This document shows, piece by piece, positions 36,187-43,832 of a stretch of DNA of 64,000 nt (position 1 is the stretch's first letter; the number at the start of each line of letters is the position of its first letter). The notes under the pieces are model-generated. The model was given only the letters and a program-made list of their open reading frames with translations, searched no databases and was not told the DNA's origin. The translations under genes were made by a program, and so were the position numbers. The stretch spans positions 76,332-140,331 of the forward strand of contig JAEZDY010000036.1 in the NCBI GenBank assembly GCA_023417935.1, given 5' to 3'. The stretch is from Bacteroidota bacterium (GTDB lineage Bacteria > Bacteroidota > Bacteroidia > Bacteroidales > Lentimicrobiaceae).

Positions 36187-38475
36187 TTATCTTACAAACT
36201 TAATGCTCCTCTTTCCCTTATCGGATAATACAGTAATGATGTAAACACCTTTCGGGATATCGGCTAAGGATATTTCTGTATGTGGGGTTTGGATTGAATG
36301 CACTGATAACAGCCGACCATTGGTAGTTCTTATTTCTGCGTAAGCATTTCCTGATAGAACAACTTTGCCGAAATCAAGATAGATGCTGTTGCTGCTATTA
36401 TCTTGATGTATTGTGAAAATATCTACATCTGAATTCTCTTCAAGTCCTACTACACCTTCAATGTTCACCATAAAAGTGAAGTCCATGCCTGCTAAATTGG
36501 TGATGACTATGGAATGCGATCCCTGGCTAAGACCTGTAATTGTATCATTTTCAACTATCCGGCTAATTCCATCTACCAAAACAGTATACGGACCTCCACC
36601 CGGTGGGGTGATCACGGCCATTCCTTCATTCTGCGGTGTATTGGTTAAATCAGGAAACACAACCACATTTTCCGGACAAACAATGCTGGCAATAACAATG
36701 GGCATGGAGCCTGAAACGCAACCTGCTTCATTCCTTATCCAGGCAACATATATCCCTGGATATAAATTTGTAAAGAATCCTCCGTTTTGAACAAAATTAA
36801 TACCTCCATCCACGCTATACCAATAATCATCAGGGTCACCTGATTCAGGAATAACTGTAATTGTGCCTGATCCTGTATTGCAGATGTCATGTGTTACATT
36901 AATGTAATATATAATTGGTTGAGGATAACTGCCTATTACTATAGTATCAGAACCTGAGCATCCATTCTCAATTACTTTTACCCAATAGATTCCAGTAGAA
37001 CTAACCTGGAAGGTGCCCTGACCCGGAGTTAAACTCCCATTCCAGAAATACTGATCCCCTACACCTGCATCGAGTAATAAGTTAATGCTCTCACCATAAC
37101 AGAACAATGTATCACTTCCCAGTTCAGGAGATGGACTTGGATATATTACCACCGTATCATAAACCGTTTTGGATATGAATCCCGAAAAAACAGTAAGTTC
37201 AGGATAATAAGTACCAGGTGCTGAATAGGTATATGATGGATTTAAAAGAGTGGAAGTGTCAAACGGAAAATTTCCTAAGTCATTGAATTCCCAGTGTACA
37301 GAATCTATTCCTTCAGTATTCCCTATTATAAACTCTGTAGGCATTCCAAAGCAATGTTGAGCTGTAATGAAGTACGGATCACTAAAGTATGATTGCATGA
37401 AATTAGGGAAACTCATTCTGCAATTACGGGTAAGGTCAATGGCATTCGCTTCAAAGTTACACATCAGACCTTTCTCGTTTGGATTATGAATAACACCTAA
37501 TGAATTACCGGAAGATGCAAGGTATATTTTGCCATCAGCACCAAGTTGAATTGCTCCATAATCTGAAACATTTTGAGATACTATAACTTCAGATAATAAA
37601 ATCAGATCAGGATCGGCTGTAGTAAGATCATATTGTCGGAGATGCTGTGATCCACCATTTACATAGAGCTTTTTATTGTCGGAAGAAAATTCAACTCCCT
37701 TGGCATCTGATGGAAGATCCATTTCGAAATTGGTCCATAGCATTCCGGTTTGATTGTTAAAACGGAAAAGTTGCGACTTTCCTGTTTCATTGGGATTCGC
37801 ACATGCAACCCATTTCCCATCAGAAGAGAATTTAAGGTACCCCGCCTCTGAATAACCAGCTCCAACGAAACTGTTAACTGGTATACTAATGCCATTTTGA
37901 GTTATCAGGAATGCGTAATAGTAGTTAGTACCCGATTCATGAGTTAATATCCATATATCCTGACCATTTGCATGCAGTACTGCATTCAAATGAGTGCTGG
38001 TATTTGATTGTAAGATGATACCTTTTTGTTCCTGAACAACACTTCCTCCATAAAGTGATGCATCTACTACAGAATATTGTAATTGATGCAGGCTGTTATC
38101 AGAACTGAAATTAAAAAAGTAATAGATGTCATTACTTCCGGGAACCTTGATAAATAATCCACCTTGCAAGGTAGCATTGCCCATATTAGTACCATTTACC
38201 ATAACCTGATGGTTATTATTCCAAACAGTTACACCATCTGAATAGAAAAGCAGGTCACCCTCATGCGAAGAAATACAAGCTGTACCCCTAAACATATCAG
38301 CATTGATTTGTCCATCCAAGAGTACTGCCGGTGGCGAACCGGTATTAAACGTTAAACCTGCATACTCGCCAAAGTACCAGTTATTTGCCTGCTTGCTGCT
38401 TTGTGCCGATAAAATAACCGGTGCCAGGAATAGAAGGATAATAATAGAGTGTGAATGGTAGATGTTGAACTTCAT
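36187..38475 (-). CDS. Surface propeller/PKD protein with T9SS type A sorting domain
   Basis: 762 residues. A signal peptide (IIILLFLAPVILSAQ) leads to NNWYFGEYAGLTFNTGSPP, the start of a propeller-like region of about 340 residues with repeated blade motifs such as LKFSSDGKWVACANP, GVEFSSDNKKLYVNGG and IQLGADGKIYLASSGN. A PKD-like domain follows (VHWEFNDLGNFPFDTS, PSYTYSAPGTYYPELTVFSG), then an Ig-like region and a type A sorting domain ending RSIKFVR. It is paralogous over most of its length to the gene at 40235-43699. It is probably a cell-surface adhesin or binding protein; no enzyme motif is seen. Confidence 0.85.
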   Translation of the reverse strand: MKFNIYHSHSIIILLFLAPVILSAQSSKQANNWYFGEYAGLTFNTGSPPAVLLDGQINADMFRGTACISSHEGDLLFYSDGVTVWNNNHQVMVNGTNMGNATLQGGLFIKVPGSNDIYYFFNFSSDNSLHQLQYSVVDASLYGGSVVQEQKGIILQSNTSTHLNAVLHANGQDIWILTHESGTNYYYAFLITQNGISIPVNSFVGAGYSEAGYLKFSSDGKWVACANPNETGKSQLFRFNNQTGMLWTNFEMDLPSDAKGVEFSSDNKKLYVNGGSQHLRQYDLTTADPDLILLSEVIVSQNVSDYGAIQLGADGKIYLASSGNSLGVIHNPNEKGLMCNFEANAIDLTRNCRMSFPNFMQSYFSDPYFITAQHCFGMPTEFIIGNTEGIDSVHWEFNDLGNFPFDTSTLLNPSYTYSAPGTYYPELTVFSGFISKTVYDTVVIYPSPSPELGSDTLFCYGESINLLLDAGVGDQYFWNGSLTPGQGTFQVSSTGIYWVKVIENGCSGSDTIVIGSYPQPIIYYINVTHDICNTGSGTITVIPESGDPDDYWYSVDGGINFVQNGGFFTNLYPGIYVAWIRNEAGCVSGSMPIVIASIVCPENVVVFPDLTNTPQNEGMAVITPPGGGPYTVLVDGISRIVENDTITGLSQGSHSIVITNLAGMDFTFMVNIEGVVGLEENSDVDIFTIHQDNSSNSIYLDFGKVVLSGNAYAEIRTTNGRLLSVHSIQTPHTEISLADIPKGVYIITVLSDKGKRSIKFVR

Positions 38476-38676
38476 GGAGTAAAATTACGAAAATGTTTTA
38501 TCTATACTTATATGACAAAATATTTGCGTTTTACCCTAAAGAAAAATGGTGTTTTTTTTTAAATAATCATCAACAAATTCAATATTCTTCAGTTGCCTTA
38601 CATACCTCTCCACAAAAAATAAATCAATCAATTTTTTAATAACTTTACCATAACCACCTACTGAAGTTATATGCAC

Positions 38677-38739
38677 TTGCGTATAATAACCTTAATTTAT
38701 ATTACGCTATATCTTTTTGCGTATAATTTCGTATATTTG
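38677..38739 (+). promoter_or_regulatory. Operator/promoter region of the hipBST-like operon
   Basis: TTGCGTATAAT occurs exactly at 38677-38687 and 38717-38727, 40 bases apart, with a related inverted ATTACGC at 38701-38707. A -7 box TATATTTG is at 38732-38739, about 26 bases before hipB. The repeats are good candidates for autorepressor binding by HipB. Confidence 0.55.
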
Positions 38740-38765
38740 TACCGAATTATATTTAAAAGCATATA

Positions 38766-38975
38766 ATGAAACCATTAGATGATTTTGTAAAAGAGCGCCG
38801 TAAAGCTGCCGGATTAACCCAGGAGGAATTCGCAGAACGCGCCGGGGTTGCTCTCACTGTGCTTAGAAAAATTGAGCAAGGGAAAACCAATCTTAATATG
38901 GATAAAGTAAATCTTGTTCTTGAAATGTTCGGTCATCGTCTTGCACCTGTAAACTCTAAAGAAATTGAATTATGA
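38766..38975 (+). CDS. hipB: HipB-like antitoxin/HTH repressor
   Basis: A 69-residue protein that is nearly all one XRE/Cro helix-turn-helix (AAGLTQEEFAERAGVALTVL, then RKIEQGKTNLNMDKVNLVLE). HipB proteins bind the operator and the toxin kinase. It lacks the longer C-terminal tail of E. coli HipB. It overlaps the next gene by four bases (ATGA) and is the first gene of a three-gene operon with the split HipA-like proteins. Confidence 0.88.
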   Translation: MKPLDDFVKERRKAAGLTQEEFAERAGVALTVLRKIEQGKTNLNMDKVNLVLEMFGHRLAPVNSKEIEL

Positions 38976-39301
38976 GGAGTGGCATCGTATATTACAGCGA
39001 TATTCCGGCAGGCACCATCACAGAAACTGATGATGGTGAATATATCTTTCAATACTATGATGATTACGTACAGAATCATCCTGCAAAATTCATCAGTTTC
39101 AACTTCCCGGTAAGGAAAGAGCCTTATGTTGAAAAGCGGCTTTTCCCCTTGTTTGAAGGTCTTATACCCGAAGGTTGGTTGCTTGATATTGCCTCTAAGA
39201 GCTGGAAGATAAACAAGAACGACAGAATGGGCCTTTTGCTGGCATGTTGTAACGACTGCATTGGCGCTTTAAGCATTAAACCGCTTCATGATGAAAAATA
39301 A
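38972..39301 (+). CDS. hipS: HipS-like protein (HipA N-terminal subdomain 1)
   Basis: A 109-residue protein equal to the N-terminal subdomain of HipA, encoded separately. The family block is FNFPVRKEPYVEKRLFPLFE followed by GLIPEGWLLD and a C-terminal GLLLACCNDCIGALSI. In the E. coli HipBST system, HipS is the antitoxin that inhibits the kinase HipT, while HipB augments it. Overlaps of 4 and 14 bases with its neighbours indicate a tight operon. The HipS role here is inferred from architecture. Confidence 0.82.
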   Translation: MRSGIVYYSDIPAGTITETDDGEYIFQYYDDYVQNHPAKFISFNFPVRKEPYVEKRLFPLFEGLIPEGWLLDIASKSWKINKNDRMGLLLACCNDCIGALSIKPLHDEK

Positions 39302-40217
39302 CTGTTTATATTGTTACAAGCCTGTTGAACAGGGTGAATTCCATCCCAAATGCTCACTTAAGTTCTTTGGTTCGGAAAATCCTCCCGATATTCCTTTCTC
39401 CATTGATGATATGATTACCCTGGCAAAGCAAGTTGTGCAGAGGAGTATTTCAGTTCCTGGTGTTCAGCCAAAGATATCAATGGACATCATAGGGGAAAAT
39501 CTTAACACCCGCTTTACTGTAGTAGGAATACCTGATGGTAACTATATTTTTAAACCTCCATCAGATATTTACCCTGAAATGCCGGCAAACGAGCACTTTA
39601 CAATGAAAATTGCTGAAGCATCAGGTATCAGGGTTGTCCCTTCAAGCCTTATTCGTCTAAAATCAGGTGAACTATCTTACATCACAAAGCGAATTGACAG
39701 GGCTGATAAAGGCACACGTATACATATGCTTGATATGTTCCAGATAACTGAAGCCTTTGATAAATACAAAAGCTCCATGGAGAAAATTGGTAAGGCAATT
39801 CATGAGCATTCAAGCAACACCCTCTTGGATAAAGTCCTCTTCTTTGAACTGGCGCTGTTTTGTTTTATTACCGGGAACAGTGATATGCACCTTAAAAACT
39901 TCTCAATGATTGAAAGTGCCTCCGGATGGATGCTTGCACCTGCTTACGACCTGCTAAATGTTGCAATTGCTAATCCCGATGACACAGAAGAACTTGCGCT
40001 TACGCTGGATGGCAAAAAGAAAAAACTAAAAAAGATCAATTTCATAAATCTTGGGAAGAGTCTGCAATTAACCAACAAACAAATAGAACGTGCATTTGAG
40101 AGATTATTAAAAACCAAAGCTATTGCAGTTGACCTGATAAGTCGTTCTTTCTTATCAGGAGATATGCAGAGTACTTATCTTCAAATAATGGAATCGAGGT
40201 ATAAAGCTTTGGATTGA
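39288..40217 (+). CDS. hipT: HipT-like serine/threonine kinase toxin
   Basis: A 309-residue HipA-family kinase lacking the N-terminal subdomain, which is in the preceding gene. The glycine-rich loop is SISVPGVQPK with serines 53 and 55, the same Ser-x-Ser arrangement at nearly the same place as the regulatory autophosphorylation sites of E. coli HipT. Lys89 (YIFKPP) would contact ATP, the catalytic loop is GNSDMHLKN (Asp199, Asn204) and Asp221 in APAYDLLN binds metal. Cys6, Cys9, His19 and Cys22 at the N-terminus form a possible zinc knuckle. HipT of E. coli phosphorylates TrpRS and HipA phosphorylates GltX; the target here is unknown. Confidence 0.88.
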   Translation: MMKNNCLYCYKPVEQGEFHPKCSLKFFGSENPPDIPFSIDDMITLAKQVVQRSISVPGVQPKISMDIIGENLNTRFTVVGIPDGNYIFKPPSDIYPEMPANEHFTMKIAEASGIRVVPSSLIRLKSGELSYITKRIDRADKGTRIHMLDMFQITEAFDKYKSSMEKIGKAIHEHSSNTLLDKVLFFELALFCFITGNSDMHLKNFSMIESASGWMLAPAYDLLNVAIANPDDTEELALTLDGKKKKLKKINFINLGKSLQLTNKQIERAFERLLKTKAIAVDLISRSFLSGDMQSTYLQIMESRYKALD

Positions 40218-40234
40218 GAGGATAGCGGTTTACT

Positions 40235-43200
40235 TCACTTAACCACCGCCACACTCCCCTTCATCTGATTCACCTTCCCTACCCTGTTCTTATAACTTAT
40301 CACCCAATTATAAACCCCGGGCATGGCATCTTCACCATTCCAACCCTTTGAAGCATTCCGGGTTTCAAATATTAATTGCCCCCACTTGTTGTAGATGCTC
40401 ATGCTAAATTGCCTCACCAGCTCAGTATTTACAATCGGCCTGAAGGTATCATTCAACCCATCACTATTTGGCGTGAAGGCATTAGGGATTTGTATGGGGA
40501 CGAAAGTTTCAAGCATGTAAACACTTTCTACTGCCTTACAGCCTTCTTCAGTTTGCATGGTTACGGTGTATTCGCCTTCTTCAGTTACGTTGATGTAGTA
40601 GATCATATCCCCGGTGTTCCATTCGTAAGATGCATAGCCGGGTGTGGCTTCAAGTAGGTAGGCCTGTTCAAAAGGAATGGTATCCTGTGAAGGATTTGTG
40701 GCAGGGAAATTGGCCCGGGGCAAAGGCACTACTGTTAGGTTTACCTTTACGGTGTCAGCACAGTAGAAATAGTCACTCACGGTAATCTGGTAATTACCTG
40801 CATCAGTTAGTTTGGCATTCAGTACCTCAAATTGCTGCGACTGGCTTGAGTCGTTTGGCGTTTGCCAGATGTAATCAATTGGGTCAGTACCTCCGGTTAT
40901 TTGGGGGATCAACGTTATGCTATCCTGCTCACATACATAATGCGATTGGTCAATAGCAATCTCCGGGATTTCGTGTATGATGATATCCCCTGGAAAGAAG
41001 ACCGTGTGAATGGAATCGCCCGATTCGTTGAGGAAATAAGTGATTGTACTGTTTGCTTCCCAGGTAACATCGGCTACTCCTTCCTGAAGGGTCTCAAAGA
41101 TCATACTACCCAGTGAGAGGGTATCATTTACATTGCTGGTGATGGCTGATGTGCCTTGCCATGCCAGTTCAACTCTTGGTGGAGTGGTGAAAAGCTGTGC
41201 CGTAATGCCCGGGAACGTTGCACTGTTTGCGTTGAAGTTAGTGCAGTTAAGGATATTGTTGTTGTAATAAAGTGTTGCCTTCAGGTCTTTCATGCCTGTA
41301 ACCCTTGTAATGCGGATATCGGAGTTTGCAGGTTTGTAATGGCACTTGCGGTCTTTATCTGCCAAAGCGACCAGTAAAGAACCTTGCAGACTTTCAACAA
41401 CCACAGTATCGCGCGTTGGGCAACCAAATTCATCGGTTACAATCACATAATAAGTATTGGCAGATAACCCATTGAACACATTACCCGATTGTGGCGAACT
41501 ACCCTCAAGCTGGTAAGTAAGGTTAACTCCCGAGGATATCACGGTAATTGAACCATCGCCATTACTTCCATTCTCGGGGGTGGGAATGCAGTTTATGTCA
41601 GGGCCTTCCACATTCTCCACTTCAACTGAAGAGGGTGCACTGATACAACCAAACTGATCTTTCAGGGTGATGTTGTATGGTCCGGCAGTTAGTCCGGTAA
41701 TTTCAGCGGTCAAAGGAAAATAATCTAGTCCATTAAAACTGTACTGATAATCGGTAACAGAACCCGTTTTAGGGGTAATGATTATGCTTCCCATGCCTTG
41801 ATAACAGTGGTCATCATCTTCAGGTAATGCACTTGCAATTACAGGCGCATTATTATCGGCAATGGAATAGGGCCCAAATGTTAGAGTGCACTCATTACCA
41901 TAAGTAACCTCAGCAAAGTAGCTACCTGCGGGGACGTTTAAAAGGTCATTACCTGTGCCAACCTGATTACCACCTGCATCCAACCAAGTAATGGTAAAAG
42001 GATCAGGAGCAATAACCTGAATTCCGGTAATGGAACCATCACTTAGTCCGCAGTTGGAGGGTGTGATTGAAGGCTCAACACTTACTATTGCTTCGTCGTA
42101 ACTCGCAACATTGATGGTATCCCTGCCAATGCAGCCGTGATCAATCACCTTCACCCAGTAAGTGCCGGTATCTGAAACGATGAAGGTGCTGTCACCTGGA
42201 GTGAGATTATTATTCCAGTTGTATTGTTCTCCCGGGGCAGCATTGAGTGTTAGGTGGATTGGGTCATTAGGGCAAAAGATGGTATCATTGCCAAGATCCG
42301 GCACAGGACTTGCATAGATAACCACGGTATCCTTAACTGTTTTGCTTATGAATCCTGACCAGACAGTTAGTTCAGGATAATAAGTATCTGGAGCTGAAAA
42401 AGTATATAAAGGACTAAATAACGTGGATGTATCATTTGGAAAATTGCCAAAATCCTTGAATCGCCAGAAGACTGAATCAATGCCATTTGCATCTACAATA
42501 TTGAATTGGGTTGGCTGGCCAGAGCAGTGTTGTGTGTAAGTGAATTCAGGATCATTAAGATATGATTGGATAAACTGAGGTAAACCTATTTCTAATCTTG
42601 AGTTCTCTCCACCAATATAAATTGAATTAGGCTCAAAATTACAACCTAATCCCTGGATGCTGGGATTATGAATAACGCCCAAACTCAATTGATCATCATC
42701 GGTAATACAATAGATTTTACCATCGGGACCAACCTGAAGTGCGCCACAAAAATAACAGCCTTCATTCGAAATCTGCATCTCTGATTCTACTATTTGTTGA
42801 GGTGTACCCGCAGTGAGGTCGTATTGATAAAGAAACCCACTATTTACATATAGTAATTTATTATCAGGTGAAAATTCAATACCGCTGGAAGCTACGTCTA
42901 TATGGACAATGTTTGCGTCACTGATAATACCGGTATTATTATCGAAGTCGAGTACCTCACAAAAATAGTCAGTGCCTTCTCCATTATATGTAACAGCTAT
43001 TTTCTTCCCATCAGGTGACAACTTTATATAATTATACAGTTCCACCTGGTTATATGGAATGACAGATCCTGCATTACTGATAAATGGACCTTCAACTCCC
43101 TGAGCGGTGACCTTATAAGTTAAAAAAGTATTGCTCCCTTCCTTATGAGTAATAATCCAGAAATCTACCTGGTTAGAATGTTTTACTGCTGTTTGATTAC

Positions 43201-43699
43201 CAAGTGCAGGATAATACAGAGGAATACATTTTTTATCAGGAAGTATCCCACCTAATCCGCCATCTAATCGCATATCAATAACCGAATACTGAAATGTGTG
43301 GTTATGGCTATTAGGATCTGGGCATGTAAAATTAAAGTAATAATACAAATTTGCATTCCCGGGATCAGGAACAGCTAATGCAGACTGCATTGCAACACAT
43401 GAATTTCCCACAACTAACTTATCAGCATTTTGCATAACCTGATGATTCCGGTTCCATATAGTATACATACTACCATAGAATAAAAGACTGCCATTTTCAT
43501 CAGACATAGTTGCGCTGCATGCAAAATCCCACATCTTACTATCATGAAGTACAGAAGGAGGACTGCCGGTATTGAAATTTAATGCACAGTAATGGCCAAA
43601 ATACCAGTTATTAGCTTGTTTGCCCTGGGCGAATAAGAGAATGGGTGCCAAAATTAGTAGAAGAATCAATTGAAAGCGGTAAAAGAAGATATACTTCAT
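40235..43699 (-). CDS. Large propeller/PKD adhesin with type B (gliding-motility) C-terminal domain
   Basis: About 1154 residues from the preferred ATG at 43699 (an upstream start at 43756 would add 19 residues before the signal peptide). Signal peptide FQLILLLILAPILLFAQ is followed by NNWYFGHYCALNFNTGSPP and a propeller-like region paralogous to the gene at 36187-38475. Then come a PKD-like domain (TFSAPDTYYPELTVWSG), several Ig/SprB-like repeats with paired cysteines, and a cohesin-like segment near LKATLYYNNNILN. The C-terminus is the gliding-motility-associated CHU_C type: IPNAFTPNSDGLNDTFRPIV, YNKWGQLIFETRNASKGWNG and GVYNWVISYKN. Type B domains usually need a PorP/SprF partner, which is not in the window. 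Confidence 0.88.
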   Translation of the reverse strand: MKYIFFYRFQLILLLILAPILLFAQGKQANNWYFGHYCALNFNTGSPPSVLHDSKMWDFACSATMSDENGSLLFYGSMYTIWNRNHQVMQNADKLVVGNSCVAMQSALAVPDPGNANLYYYFNFTCPDPNSHNHTFQYSVIDMRLDGGLGGILPDKKCIPLYYPALGNQTAVKHSNQVDFWIITHKEGSNTFLTYKVTAQGVEGPFISNAGSVIPYNQVELYNYIKLSPDGKKIAVTYNGEGTDYFCEVLDFDNNTGIISDANIVHIDVASSGIEFSPDNKLLYVNSGFLYQYDLTAGTPQQIVESEMQISNEGCYFCGALQVGPDGKIYCITDDDQLSLGVIHNPSIQGLGCNFEPNSIYIGGENSRLEIGLPQFIQSYLNDPEFTYTQHCSGQPTQFNIVDANGIDSVFWRFKDFGNFPNDTSTLFSPLYTFSAPDTYYPELTVWSGFISKTVKDTVVIYASPVPDLGNDTIFCPNDPIHLTLNAAPGEQYNWNNNLTPGDSTFIVSDTGTYWVKVIDHGCIGRDTINVASYDEAIVSVEPSITPSNCGLSDGSITGIQVIAPDPFTITWLDAGGNQVGTGNDLLNVPAGSYFAEVTYGNECTLTFGPYSIADNNAPVIASALPEDDDHCYQGMGSIIITPKTGSVTDYQYSFNGLDYFPLTAEITGLTAGPYNITLKDQFGCISAPSSVEVENVEGPDINCIPTPENGSNGDGSITVISSGVNLTYQLEGSSPQSGNVFNGLSANTYYVIVTDEFGCPTRDTVVVESLQGSLLVALADKDRKCHYKPANSDIRITRVTGMKDLKATLYYNNNILNCTNFNANSATFPGITAQLFTTPPRVELAWQGTSAITSNVNDTLSLGSMIFETLQEGVADVTWEANSTITYFLNESGDSIHTVFFPGDIIIHEIPEIAIDQSHYVCEQDSITLIPQITGGTDPIDYIWQTPNDSSQSQQFEVLNAKLTDAGNYQITVSDYFYCADTVKVNLTVVPLPRANFPATNPSQDTIPFEQAYLLEATPGYASYEWNTGDMIYYINVTEEGEYTVTMQTEEGCKAVESVYMLETFVPIQIPNAFTPNSDGLNDTFRPIVNTELVRQFSMSIYNKWGQLIFETRNASKGWNGEDAMPGVYNWVISYKNRVGKVNQMKGSVAVVK

Positions 43700-43743
43700 G
43701 GGTGTGAAGTTACAAATTAGTTTGGATGCTACATTAATATGAC

Positions 43744-43784
43744 AAAAAAACAGCATTTTACCCTAGTGTAAAATGCTGTTTTTT
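43744..43784. terminator. Terminator after hutU, upstream of the adhesin gene
   Basis: AAAACAGCATTTTA and TAAAATGCTGTTTT form a 14-base-pair stem around CCCTAGTG, with A and T tracts outside. It lies between the hutU stop and the start of the adhesin gene on the same strand. Confidence 0.8.
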
Positions 43785-43832
43785 ATTGAAAATATGGGAT
43801 ATTTTATAAGGTCTTCCCGGTCATTACAGAAT

